Positions 4,793 through 11,321 of a stretch of DNA of 32,685 bases are shown one piece after another. The stretch's first letter is position 1. The number at the start of each line of letters is the position of its first letter. This stretch comes from 2-01-FULL-49-17 sp964553025. Its GTDB lineage: Bacteria; Patescibacteriota; Minisyncoccia; 2-02-FULL-40-12; GWA2-44-9. The DNA is taken from positions 1-32,685 of the forward strand of contig CAZKJF010000001.1 in NCBI GenBank assembly GCA_964553025.1. The letters run 5' to 3'. The notes beneath the pieces are model-generated. The model ran no database searches and was not told the origin of the DNA. It saw only the letters and a list, made by a program, of their open reading frames with translations. The position numbers were made by a program, and so were the translations under genes.

Positions 4793-6061
4793 CACACAGG
4801 TTTTCTTGATATATTCGAAGGTTTTCTCGTTCAGCAGCCGAGACTCGATATTCTGGCGGATTCGGTCTGCATCAAGGTTCATAATACCGTCGGGAGAAAC
4901 CGTTGAGTGCAGGACGGCCTGGAGAGCATCATTGGTTTCCTCGGGACTTACTGAAATATTTTGTTTTCGGGCGATGGCATGCAGAACAAGAGACATCCGG
5001 ACTTGGCGTTCGGCCTGAGCGCGCCATTCCTCGCGCAGCTGTTCTTGGGTTTTGTTTAGTTTTGCCAGATACATCGCCAACTCCATATCGTGTTTATGGA
5101 GGTCTTGGTCGAAATTCTGAACCATCAAGTCAAGCTGGCGCTCGATCATTGCGGCCGGAACACTCATCGTGCTTGCGGCAACGATCTTATCCAGCGCTTC
5201 GCCGCGCACTCGCTGTTCTTCTTTTTCTTTTTTCTCTTCCAGCAAACCGTCTTTAATACTCAAGATAAGCTGATCCATGTTATTGAATTTGCCCAGCGAA
5301 CGGGCAAAATCGTCGGTCAGCTCCGGCAATGTAACCTGCTTGACGTCTACCATTGAAACTGAAAAATCAAGTTTTTTGCCGGCAATGGCTTTGTTGGCGA
5401 AATCATCGGGCGCGGTCAAAGAGAATTTCTTATGGTCGCCCTTTTTCATGCCGATCAATTGATCCTCGAAACCGGGTACGAAATTCCCCGCTCCGATGGT
5501 AACTGGATGATTTTTGCTGATGCCGCCCTCGATCACCGAACCGTTTTCGGTAACCTCAAAATCAACTTCGACACGATCCCCTTTTCCAGCCGGCCCGTCT
5601 TTCTCCGCCGCTGACGCCCGAGACGACTTGATCGTCTCGATCGTTTCATCAATCTCTTTGGATTCAACGGTTACTTCGGCGCGGTGAATGGAAATGGTCT
5701 CCAGTTTTGGAAGTACAACGTCCGGAAATAGCTGAAGCGCAACCGTGTAGACAAGCTTCTCGGCGGAATTTTCTTGAACCTTCAGATCAGTCGCTTCGAT
5801 AACGTCAAAGTTGTTCGTATCAATGATCTCGGCGAGACTGCGCTGAACCGCCGATTCTAGGGCTGTTTCCAGGATGCGTGAAATGCCAATGTGCTTGCGC
5901 ACAATATCCGGCGGCACCTTACCTTTGCGGAATCCGTCGACTTCCAGATCGCGCCCAAGCAACGCTTGGGCGCGATCAATGTGCGAAGCAAGATCTTCAG
6001 CCGTGAGTTCGACGCTAAGCTGAACTTTCCCGTCTTCAAGTTTAGTGCTGGTAAACGTCAT
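4787..6061 (-). CDS. tig: Trigger factor (ribosome-bound chaperone)
   Basis: A 424-residue protein that binds the ribosome exit tunnel and shields nascent chains. The N-terminal ribosome-binding domain (1 to about 140) contains the signature GFRKGKVP (43-50). The FKBP-type prolyl isomerase domain (about 150-245) reads KGDRVEVDFEV through GAGNFVPGFEDQLIGMKKGD. The rest is the helical C-terminal domain. The start at 6061 is chosen because MTFTSTKLEDGK matches family N-termini; the frame runs open further upstream but overlaps nusA. It begins ten bases after the nusA stop codon, so nusA and tig form an operon. Codons 29-39 (DRAQALLGRDL) are built on a perfect 14-bp palindrome. Its stop lies inside the shared hairpin. 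Confidence 0.95.
   Translation of the reverse strand: MTFTSTKLEDGKVQLSVELTAEDLASHIDRAQALLGRDLEVDGFRKGKVPPDIVRKHIGISRILETALESAVQRSLAEIIDTNNFDVIEATDLKVQENSAEKLVYTVALQLFPDVVLPKLETISIHRAEVTVESKEIDETIETIKSSRASAAEKDGPAGKGDRVEVDFEVTENGSVIEGGISKNHPVTIGAGNFVPGFEDQLIGMKKGDHKKFSLTAPDDFANKAIAGKKLDFSVSMVDVKQVTLPELTDDFARSLGKFNNMDQLILSIKDGLLEEKKEKEEQRVRGEALDKIVAASTMSVPAAMIERQLDLMVQNFDQDLHKHDMELAMYLAKLNKTQEQLREEWRAQAERQVRMSLVLHAIARKQNISVSPEETNDALQAVLHSTVSPDGIMNLDADRIRQNIESRLLNEKTFEYIKKTCVS
5947..5977. repeat. Perfect 14-bp inverted repeat inside tig
   Basis: Arms 5947-5960 (GATCGCGCCCAAGC) and 5964-5977 with an AAC loop. The outer GATCGCGC/GCGCGATC edge, and on the right the longer GCGCGATCAATG, match the iscS palindrome. 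It lies about 85 bases into the tig coding sequence, in a linker helix just before the ribosome-binding signature. Confidence 0.85.
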
Positions 6062-6071
6062 AGAGATAGGG

Positions 6072-7349
6072 TTACTGGGCTGCTTGTTCAGCGTCAGCCG
6101 GAACGGTTTCCGCCGATTTTGAAGCTTCCGCTGGCGCGGCAGTGCTCTGATCAAAGTTCATGTTCTCTTTCGGCGACCGGACATCAATCTTCCAGCCGGT
6201 CAGTTTGGCGGCAAGACGGACGTTCTGCCCGCGCTTGCCAATAGCGAGAGAGAACTGGTCATCGGAAACTTCAACCAAAGCATGCTTGTGCTCGTCATCC
6301 AGAATTTTCACATCTAAAACTTTCGCCGGCGAAAATGAATGCGCAATAAACTGCTTAGGTGAATCGTTCCAGAGAATAATATCAATCTTCTCACCGGAGA
6401 GCTCGTTGATTACGGTCTGCACGCGGACGCCTTTCTGTCCGACCAGCGAGCCGATCGGATCGATTCCTTCTTCTTTGGAATAGACAGCAATCTTGGTGCG
6501 AGACCCCGCTTCGCGGGCGATAGCTTTTACTTCGACGCTTCCGGCATCAATCTCCGGTACTTCAACACGGAAAAGACCCAAGACCAGCCGAGGATCGGCC
6601 CGGGACAGCAATACGGCCGGACCGCGGGAAGTTTCTTCGGCTTTTAAGATCATGAATCGATACCGCTGGCCGATCTGATACGAATCGGTGAACATTTGCT
6701 CGGCCGGCGTCAGCAAGGCATTGGTTTTGCCCAGATCGACGAAAACCAGAGCTCCTTCGCGGCGCTGGACCAAGCCGCTGACGACCTCGCCTTCGCGGCC
6801 TTTGAACTCAGAGAGAATGGCGCTGCGTTCAGCTTCACGCAGGCGCTGAATGATCACCTGCTTGGCAGTTTGGGCGGCAATACGGCCGAAATCCGTCTTC
6901 GGTTCGAGCGGGACGATGACTTCATCCCCGACTTCCGCTTTTTTGTTTTTTTCGCGGGCGTCGGTCAGCGTCAAATGTTTTTCGGGATTGAATTTGATCT
7001 TGGTTTCATCAATCGGCGCGATCGGCTCGGCGGACGCGGCGGCGCGCATGCGGCGCATGCCTTCGAGGTCCTGAAAATCGGGCCGATCCTCGATGATCTT
7101 GGCGGGCAACTGGCCGGTGATGTTCCCCTCTTCGTCGACGCCTTCAACCACGTAAAAGACCTGGGTAATGTCCAGCTTGCCGGTTTCAGCATCAAGTTTG
7201 GCACGAATAATCTGACCCTTTTTCCCGTATTCGCGCTTATAAGCCGCGGCGATGGCGGCTTCAATCGTTTCAAAAACACTCTCTTCGGAAATACCTTTCT
7301 CTTCCGAAATCTGGCGGATAGCTGACGCAAACTGTTTGGTATCGAGCAT
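6072..7349 (-). CDS. nusA: Transcription termination/antitermination factor NusA
   Basis: RNA polymerase-binding factor controlling pausing, termination and antitermination. It has 425 residues. The N-terminal polymerase-binding domain starts MLDTKQFASAIRQISEEKGI and ends at FGRIAAQTAKQVIIQRLREAER. An S1 domain follows (GEVVSGLVQRREGALVFVDL), then KH1 (DPIGSLVGQKGVRVQTVINE) and KH2 (FSLAIGKRGQNVRLAAKLTG). The Ala/Glu-rich tail is unstructured; the acidic repeats of enterobacterial NusA are absent. The N-domain appears to carry about 50 extra residues (near 78-125) compared with my memory of E. coli NusA. The usual partners rimP and infB are not adjacent; tig follows instead. A promoter 125 bases upstream leaves a leader of roughly 115 nt with a 7-bp hairpin at 7433-7450. 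Confidence 0.96.
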   Translation of the reverse strand: MLDTKQFASAIRQISEEKGISEESVFETIEAAIAAAYKREYGKKGQIIRAKLDAETGKLDITQVFYVVEGVDEEGNITGQLPAKIIEDRPDFQDLEGMRRMRAAASAEPIAPIDETKIKFNPEKHLTLTDAREKNKKAEVGDEVIVPLEPKTDFGRIAAQTAKQVIIQRLREAERSAILSEFKGREGEVVSGLVQRREGALVFVDLGKTNALLTPAEQMFTDSYQIGQRYRFMILKAEETSRGPAVLLSRADPRLVLGLFRVEVPEIDAGSVEVKAIAREAGSRTKIAVYSKEEGIDPIGSLVGQKGVRVQTVINELSGEKIDIILWNDSPKQFIAHSFSPAKVLDVKILDDEHKHALVEVSDDQFSLAIGKRGQNVRLAAKLTGWKIDVRSPKENMNFDQSTAAPAEASKSAETVPADAEQAAQ

Positions 7350-7472
7350 GTCAGTGAAAGCGCGTCTTGAACGTCAAGAATGAGCATTACTCCTTCTGTC
7401 GGCTTCAAAAAGGCTCCGTTCTTAAGAATACAGGCCCGCTGGCGCGGACCTTTACAATCAATCGATAGAACC

Positions 7473-7501
7473 ATGATACCAGAGATGGGTCGGCCAGTCA
7501 A
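7473..7501 (-). promoter_or_regulatory. nusA-tig promoter
   Basis: Minus-strand TTGACT (7501-7496), 17-base spacer and TATCAT (7478-7473) preceded by TGG, an extended -10. Predicted start near 7466, leaving a leader of about 115 nt. The leader has a hairpin of seven pairs (7433-7439 with 7444-7450), a possible site for the autoregulation that NusA shows in other bacteria. Confidence 0.8.
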
Positions 7502-7511
7502 GCGAGCCGTC

Positions 7512-7520
7512 TTATCCACA
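7512..7520. promoter_or_regulatory. Isolated perfect DnaA box
   Basis: TTATCCACA matches the consensus TTATNCACA exactly. It lies ten bases upstream of the nusA -35 box, in the divergent nusA/pilB space and far from the presumed origin. A single 9-mer can occur by chance. Confidence 0.35.
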
Positions 7521-7609
7521 AAAATCTATTTACATTCGGCGGCTGTTCGATAGATTAAGGCATCGGCGAAAGCATTTTGTTCCTCAAGAACACTTTCCCG
7601 GCGCCGGTG

Positions 7610-7618
7610 TGGTATAAT
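7610..7618 (+). promoter_or_regulatory. pilB extended -10 promoter
   Basis: TGGTATAAT is a consensus extended -10; no recognisable -35 lies 17 bases upstream, where the sequence is ACACTT. The predicted start near 7625 is about ten bases before the ATG at 7635, giving a nearly leaderless mRNA. Confidence 0.75.
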
Positions 7619-7634
7619 ATGCATAGTATATCCC

Positions 7635-9296
7635 ATGTCCGATATTCTCCATCCCAACAAAAACGAGGAACTTGAAAAAAAGCTCGCTCAAGCGCGCGCT
7701 CACGGCGCGGAAGACCAGTATCGGTTAAGCGCCGAGCGGCTTGGACTGCCGTTCTCTGATTTGGCTTCGGTTCCCATCGACGGCGAAGCGATTTCCGTCA
7801 TCCCCGAAGAAGCCGCTCGGCGCGCTGCAGCGGCAGTGGTTGTTAAATCCGGAATAGCAATCACTCTTGCCACCATCAATACTGAAAGTCCTGCCCTCAA
7901 GGAACTCATCACCAACCTTAAAAGCCGCGGCTTCAAGGTGTCAGTTATCATTACGAGCCCCGCCGGCTTGGAACGAGCTTTCAAGCGCTATGAGAGCGTT
8001 AAGATTCAGACTGAAGCAGATCTCGGCTCCGTTGAAATCAATGAGGATGAACTTTCGGCTCTGCAAGCCCAGATCGGCAGTATTACCGATTTGAAACAGC
8101 AGGTATCGGGCATCTCGGTAACCAAACTTCTCGAAATCTTGCTGGCCGGAGCCCTTAAAATCGGCGCTTCCGACATCCATTTTGAGCCGACCGCCACTGC
8201 TGTCCGCCTCCGCTACCGCTTCGACGGCGTACTTCAGGATGTAACCGAAATCGATACTCAATCCTACCAAAAAGTTCTGAATCGCCTGAAGGTTTTGGGC
8301 CGGCTCAAGCTCAATATCCACAATAGCCCCCAAGACGGACGATTCACCATCAGACAACAACACATAGATATTGAAGTGCGCGTATCGGTCTTGCCCAGCG
8401 AATACGGAGAAACCGTGGTGATGCGCTTGCTCGACCCGCGTACTATCCATAGCTCCCTCGAAGACTTAGGTATGCGTCCCGACTTTTTGGAAATGGCCAA
8501 GGAGCAGATCGGCAAGCCGACCGGCGCGGTTTTCACCACCGGCCCGACCGGAGCCGGCAAGACGACAACCCTGTACGCTTTCTTAAATTTTTTGAATTCT
8601 TCGGATTCAAAGATTATCACCATCGAAGATCCGATCGAATACCACGTCATCGGCGTCTCGCAAACCCAGGTTGATCCCTCCAAGGGCTACACATTCGCAA
8701 ACGGCCTTCGGGCCATCGTCCGACAGGATCCCGACATCGTCCTTGTCGGCGAAGTCCGAGACGCGGAAACGGCGGACATCGCCCTTAACGCCGCGCTGAC
8801 CGGGCATCTCGTACTGTCGACTCTCCACACCAACGATGCGGCTGGCACCATTCCCCGCTTAATCGACCTCGGCGTAAAACCCGAAGTTATCGCCCCCGCG
8901 ATCCGCATGACCATGGCGCAGCGCCTCGTCCGCAAACTGTGTTCGGATTGCAGAGAAAAACAAAAAATAACGCCGGAGATTCTTGATAAAATAAAAAAAG
9001 ACCTTGAACCGATCCGCCAGAAATTCTCATTGCCGGCATTGGATGAAAAAATTGAGATCTATGCCGCCAAAGGCTGCGAAAAATGCAACAATGCCGGCTA
9101 TAGAGGCCGCATCGGCCTCTATGAAGCGTTCCTGGTTACTCGAGAGATGGAACAGCTGATTCTCTCGAGCCCCTCCGTATCAGCCGTTAGAGATCTGGCC
9201 ATTCAGCAAGGCATGGTCACGATGCGACAGGACGCTTACATGAAGCTGTTGGCCGGCATAACATCGTTTGACGAAATCGAACGCATATTAGGATGA
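7635..9296 (+). CDS. pilB: Type IV pilus assembly ATPase PilB (GspE family)
   Basis: Hexameric ATPase that drives pilus extension at the inner membrane. It has 553 residues. The N-terminal GspE-type domain is short and diverged (about 25-150). The ATPase core shows ASDIHFEP (178-185), Walker A GPTGAGKT (303-310), a Walker B region around DPDIVLVGEVRD (365-376) and the His box HLVLSTLHTN (391-400). Two CxxC pairs, C436/C439 and C481/C484, form the zinc site typical of PilB/GspE and absent from PilT. No pilC, pilM or pilin gene is visible nearby, so it is either a lone pilus gene here or the motor for the secretion-like operon, which lacks a VirB11 gene. The YRGRIGLY motif (489-496) coincides with a perfect 10-bp DNA palindrome. 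Confidence 0.95.
   Translation: MSDILHPNKNEELEKKLAQARAHGAEDQYRLSAERLGLPFSDLASVPIDGEAISVIPEEAARRAAAAVVVKSGIAITLATINTESPALKELITNLKSRGFKVSVIITSPAGLERAFKRYESVKIQTEADLGSVEINEDELSALQAQIGSITDLKQQVSGISVTKLLEILLAGALKIGASDIHFEPTATAVRLRYRFDGVLQDVTEIDTQSYQKVLNRLKVLGRLKLNIHNSPQDGRFTIRQQHIDIEVRVSVLPSEYGETVVMRLLDPRTIHSSLEDLGMRPDFLEMAKEQIGKPTGAVFTTGPTGAGKTTTLYAFLNFLNSSDSKIITIEDPIEYHVIGVSQTQVDPSKGYTFANGLRAIVRQDPDIVLVGEVRDAETADIALNAALTGHLVLSTLHTNDAAGTIPRLIDLGVKPEVIAPAIRMTMAQRLVRKLCSDCREKQKITPEILDKIKKDLEPIRQKFSLPALDEKIEIYAAKGCEKCNNAGYRGRIGLYEAFLVTREMEQLILSSPSVSAVRDLAIQQGMVTMRQDAYMKLLAGITSFDEIERILG
9100..9122. repeat. Perfect 10-bp inverted repeat inside pilB
   Basis: Arms 9100-9109 (ATAGAGGCCG) and 9113-9122 with a CAT loop. 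It encodes the conserved GYRGRIGLYE motif after the second CxxC, so the palindrome is built on conserved amino acids through codon choice rather than inserted as foreign residues. Confidence 0.7.
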
Positions 9297-9305
9297 AAAA
9301 CACAT

Positions 9306-9472
9306 AAAGGACAAGTGTCATCTGCAGGCAAGGCCCGGATTTATACAAAAACGGGGAAGAATAAGTCTGAGGTATGGCCCAGCGGTGCCAAGCCACCCGT
9401 CATGATGGTATTCCGATTGAGTCATCCCTTGAAAAGTTAGACTCAATTGCCTGCAGATGACACTTGTCCTTT
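9306..9472. repeat. 167-bp element bounded by perfect 26-bp inverted repeats
   Basis: Left arm 9306-9331 begins AAAGGACAAGTGTCATC; right arm 9447-9472 is its exact reverse complement. The 115-base interior is non-coding but structured: CCCG/CGGG (9334-9337 with 9352-9355), GGTG/CACC (9384-9387 with 9394-9397) and ATTGAGTC/GACTCAAT (9416-9423 with 9440-9447). The right arm ends in a T5 run. It fills most of the 203-base gap between pilB and ruvB. It could be a miniature inverted-repeat transposable element, since no transposase is needed in cis, although no target-site duplication is seen. It could also be an RNA with a 26-bp closing stem. No known family was recognised. Confidence 0.75.
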
Positions 9473-9499
9473 TTCGACAATATTTTAATCTAAATATCA

Positions 9500-10519
9500 A
9501 TGCCTGTCAAGCCCTCGGCGGTAACGCCTAAGACAATCCTTGACGACCAGGTGCTGGACCACGCCTTGCGCCCCAAGACGTTCAGTGAGTATATCGGCCA
9601 GGAAAAAATCAAGGCCAATCTCGCGGTCATGATCGGCGCGGCCAAAAAGCGCAATGAACCCGTCGAACATCTGCTGCTTCATGGTCCGTCGGGGCTCGGC
9701 AAAACGACCCTCTCCTACCTCATTGCCAAAGAACTGGGCGCCACGATCAAAATAACTTCCGGCACCGCGCTTGAAAAAGCCGGCGATGTCGGTTCAATCC
9801 TCACCGGCCTCCAAGACGGAGACATTTTGTTTATTGACGAAGTTCATCGCCTCAACAAGAATATCGAAGAAGTTATCTATCCGGCGATGGAGAACTTCAA
9901 GCTTGATATCGTCATCGGCAAAGGCACGGGCGCCAAAACGCTCCAGATCGATCTGCCTCGATTTACCCTGATCGCCGCCACAACCAAAATCTCCCTTCTT
10001 TCGGCGCCCTTTCGGTCGCGTTTCGGCGTCAATTTCCGCCTTGATTTCTACACCGAAGACGAGATCGCCCACATTATTAAACGATCAGCTGAACTTCTGG
10101 GTATTTCCGCTCAGGATAGCGCCATCAAGCGCATTGCTGCCGCTTCGCGCGCCACTCCCCGCATCGCCAACCGACTGCTCAAGCGCGTCCGCGATTACGC
10201 CCAAATTCATGATGCCGAAGAAATCACGGCCGATCTGGCAACCACATGCCTGGGAATGCTTGAGATCGACGACAAAGGCCTGGAGGAAACCGACCGACGC
10301 ATCCTGCTGACGATCGCCGACAAATTTAACGGCGGACCGGTCGGCATTAAATCCATCGCCGCCGCTCTTTCCGAAGAAGAAGCCACCATTGAGGACGTTT
10401 ATGAACCGTATCTGATGCAGTTGGGGTTCCTGGCCCGCACATCCAAAGGCCGCATCGTGACTCCCTACGGCTACAAGCACATCAACAAGGTTCCTCCCAA
10501 GAACACGCTCGACCTATGA
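9500..10519 (+). CDS. ruvB: Holliday junction branch migration ATPase RuvB
   Basis: AAA+ motor that, with RuvA, drives branch migration at Holliday junctions. It has 339 residues, the usual family length. Visible: the LRPKTFSEYIGQEKIKANL entry, Walker A GPSGLGKT (62-69), Walker B ILFIDEVHRL (109-118), a sensor region ending in AATTK, the arginine-finger stretch FRSRFG, RATPRIANRLLKRVRDYA, and a C-terminal winged helix ending GFLARTSKGRIVTPYGY. The ATG at 9500 follows an AT-rich stretch after the inverted-repeat element. The stop overlaps the ruvC start (ATGA), so translation is coupled. ruvA is not in the window. Confidence 0.97.
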   Translation: MPVKPSAVTPKTILDDQVLDHALRPKTFSEYIGQEKIKANLAVMIGAAKKRNEPVEHLLLHGPSGLGKTTLSYLIAKELGATIKITSGTALEKAGDVGSILTGLQDGDILFIDEVHRLNKNIEEVIYPAMENFKLDIVIGKGTGAKTLQIDLPRFTLIAATTKISLLSAPFRSRFGVNFRLDFYTEDEIAHIIKRSAELLGISAQDSAIKRIAAASRATPRIANRLLKRVRDYAQIHDAEEITADLATTCLGMLEIDDKGLEETDRRILLTIADKFNGGPVGIKSIAAALSEEEATIEDVYEPYLMQLGFLARTSKGRIVTPYGYKHINKVPPKNTLDL

Positions 10520-10989
10520 TCGCGCTCGGCATCGATCCCGGCACGACGCGCATCGGTTACGGCCTGGTTGAGCACCGCGGTAATCGTTTAATCCCTCTTG
10601 AATACGGCATCATAGAGAATCTCGGTCGAGATAAATTCCAGGATTTCATGGAGACCGAAAAAGGCCTTTCAAAAATTATCGAGAAATTTCAACCTGATGT
10701 CGCCGGAATTGAACGGCTTTTCTTTACAAAAAATCAAAAAACGGCGATGGCGGTCAGCGAGATGCGCGGAGTTCTTCTGTTGACGCTCGCAAAGCACCGT
10801 CTCGCGATCCAGGAGTTTACGCCGCTGCAAGTAAAGCAGTCGATCAGCGCCTATGGGAAAGCTGACAAGCGTCAGGTTCAAAAAATAGTAGAAATGCTGT
10901 TGGGAATCACCGACCCGATCTCCCCTGACGACGCCGCCGACGCGCTGGCTATTGCAATTTGCTGCACCCATACTATACTTCCCGTATAA
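10516..10989 (+). CDS. ruvC: Holliday junction resolvase RuvC
   Basis: Dimeric endonuclease that cuts Holliday junctions symmetrically, with 157 residues. The RNase H-like fold shows the acidic residues expected at the active site: Asp7 in LGIDPGT, Glu66 in AGIERLFF, and the DDAADALA motif (138-145). The loop LFFTKNQKTAMAVSEMRG is typical. The start at 10516 overlaps the ruvB stop by four bases. Unusually the pair is ordered ruvB-ruvC with no ruvA between or before; RuvA must come from elsewhere or be absent. Confidence 0.96.
   Translation: MIALGIDPGTTRIGYGLVEHRGNRLIPLEYGIIENLGRDKFQDFMETEKGLSKIIEKFQPDVAGIERLFFTKNQKTAMAVSEMRGVLLLTLAKHRLAIQEFTPLQVKQSISAYGKADKRQVQKIVEMLLGITDPISPDDAADALAIAICCTHTILPV
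10952..10979 (+). promoter_or_regulatory. Possible promoter for the acidic protein
   Basis: TTGCAA (10952-10957), 16-base spacer and TATACT (10974-10979), inside the last codons of ruvC. Predicted start near 10986, giving a leader of about 74 bases. Read-through from ruvBC is an alternative. Confidence 0.4.
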
Positions 10990-11059
10990 CAAATCGTTTT
11001 TTGATCGCGATGTCCCGCAGTGCGTGCCATCGCCGCCTCAAAAACGTTCGTGCAGGATC

Positions 11060-11257
11060 ATGACTGAAGCATTGCGCTTGTTGGGTGTCGGCCTTTTTGA
11101 AGAAGAACCACTGAAACTGGAAACCGATGACGACAGCGATGAGAGCTGGGACGATGAGGATGACAAGGATGATGAAGATTCAGAGGACGAAGAAGGCGAA
11201 ACCGACGATACGGAAGATGAAGATGATGACAGTGACAATGAAGACGAGATGAACTAA
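11060..11257 (+). CDS. Highly acidic small protein, 65 residues
   Basis: From the ATG at 11060 the product has a short hydrophobic N-terminus (MTEALRLLGVGLFEEEPLKL) followed by an almost purely Asp/Glu tail with scattered Ser and Thr; about 36 of 65 residues are acidic. The frame can be extended upstream into ruvC from a TTG, but this start has AGGA close upstream and removes the overlap. Acidic tails of this kind occur in nucleic-acid mimics and in the RNA polymerase delta subunit, but there is no domain match, so no function is assigned. It is the last gene before a perfect palindromic terminator. Confidence 0.7.
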   Translation: MTEALRLLGVGLFEEEPLKLETDDDSDESWDDEDDKDDEDSEDEEGETDDTEDEDDDSDNEDEMN

Positions 11258-11264
11258 ATTCGAT

Positions 11265-11310
11265 GCCCCAATCAAAACCCCTCGCTGCAGCGAGGGGTTT
11301 TGATTGGGGC
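11265..11310. terminator. 46-bp perfect palindromic terminator
   Basis: The whole 46 bases form a perfect palindrome centred on CTGCAG, 23 bp per arm with no spacer. Each strand reads GAGGGGTTTTGATTGGGGC at its 3' side, and the plus strand continues with TTTT. It separates the acidic-protein gene from the convergent tyrS and should stop both. Confidence 0.9.
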
Positions 11311-11321
11311 TTTTCGGCCGC

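Noticed and set aside
4606..4797. 63-codon minus-strand frame over the orphan RNA
   Set aside because: It has no Shine-Dalgarno or promoter, runs through both arms of the hairpin, and its translation has no protein-like pattern. The plus-strand promoter and long-range pairing explain the region better.
6971..7519. 182-codon frame overlapping nusA
   Set aside because: It is a shifted frame of the NusA N-terminal domain and would start upstream of the nusA promoter.
9306..9472. Retron RNA or riboswitch
   Set aside because: No reverse transcriptase is nearby, and none of the riboswitch cores I know (TPP, cobalamin, FMN, SAM, glycine, cyclic di-GMP) is present.
9318..9500. 60-codon minus-strand frame across the inverted-repeat element
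   Set aside because: It spans both repeat arms, begins at the ruvB start region and has irregular composition. More likely a chance frame in non-coding DNA.
11038..11238. 66-codon Ser-rich minus-strand frame
   Set aside because: It is the exact antisense of the Asp/Glu-rich tail; poly-Ser arises from complementing GAT/GAC/GAG codons.
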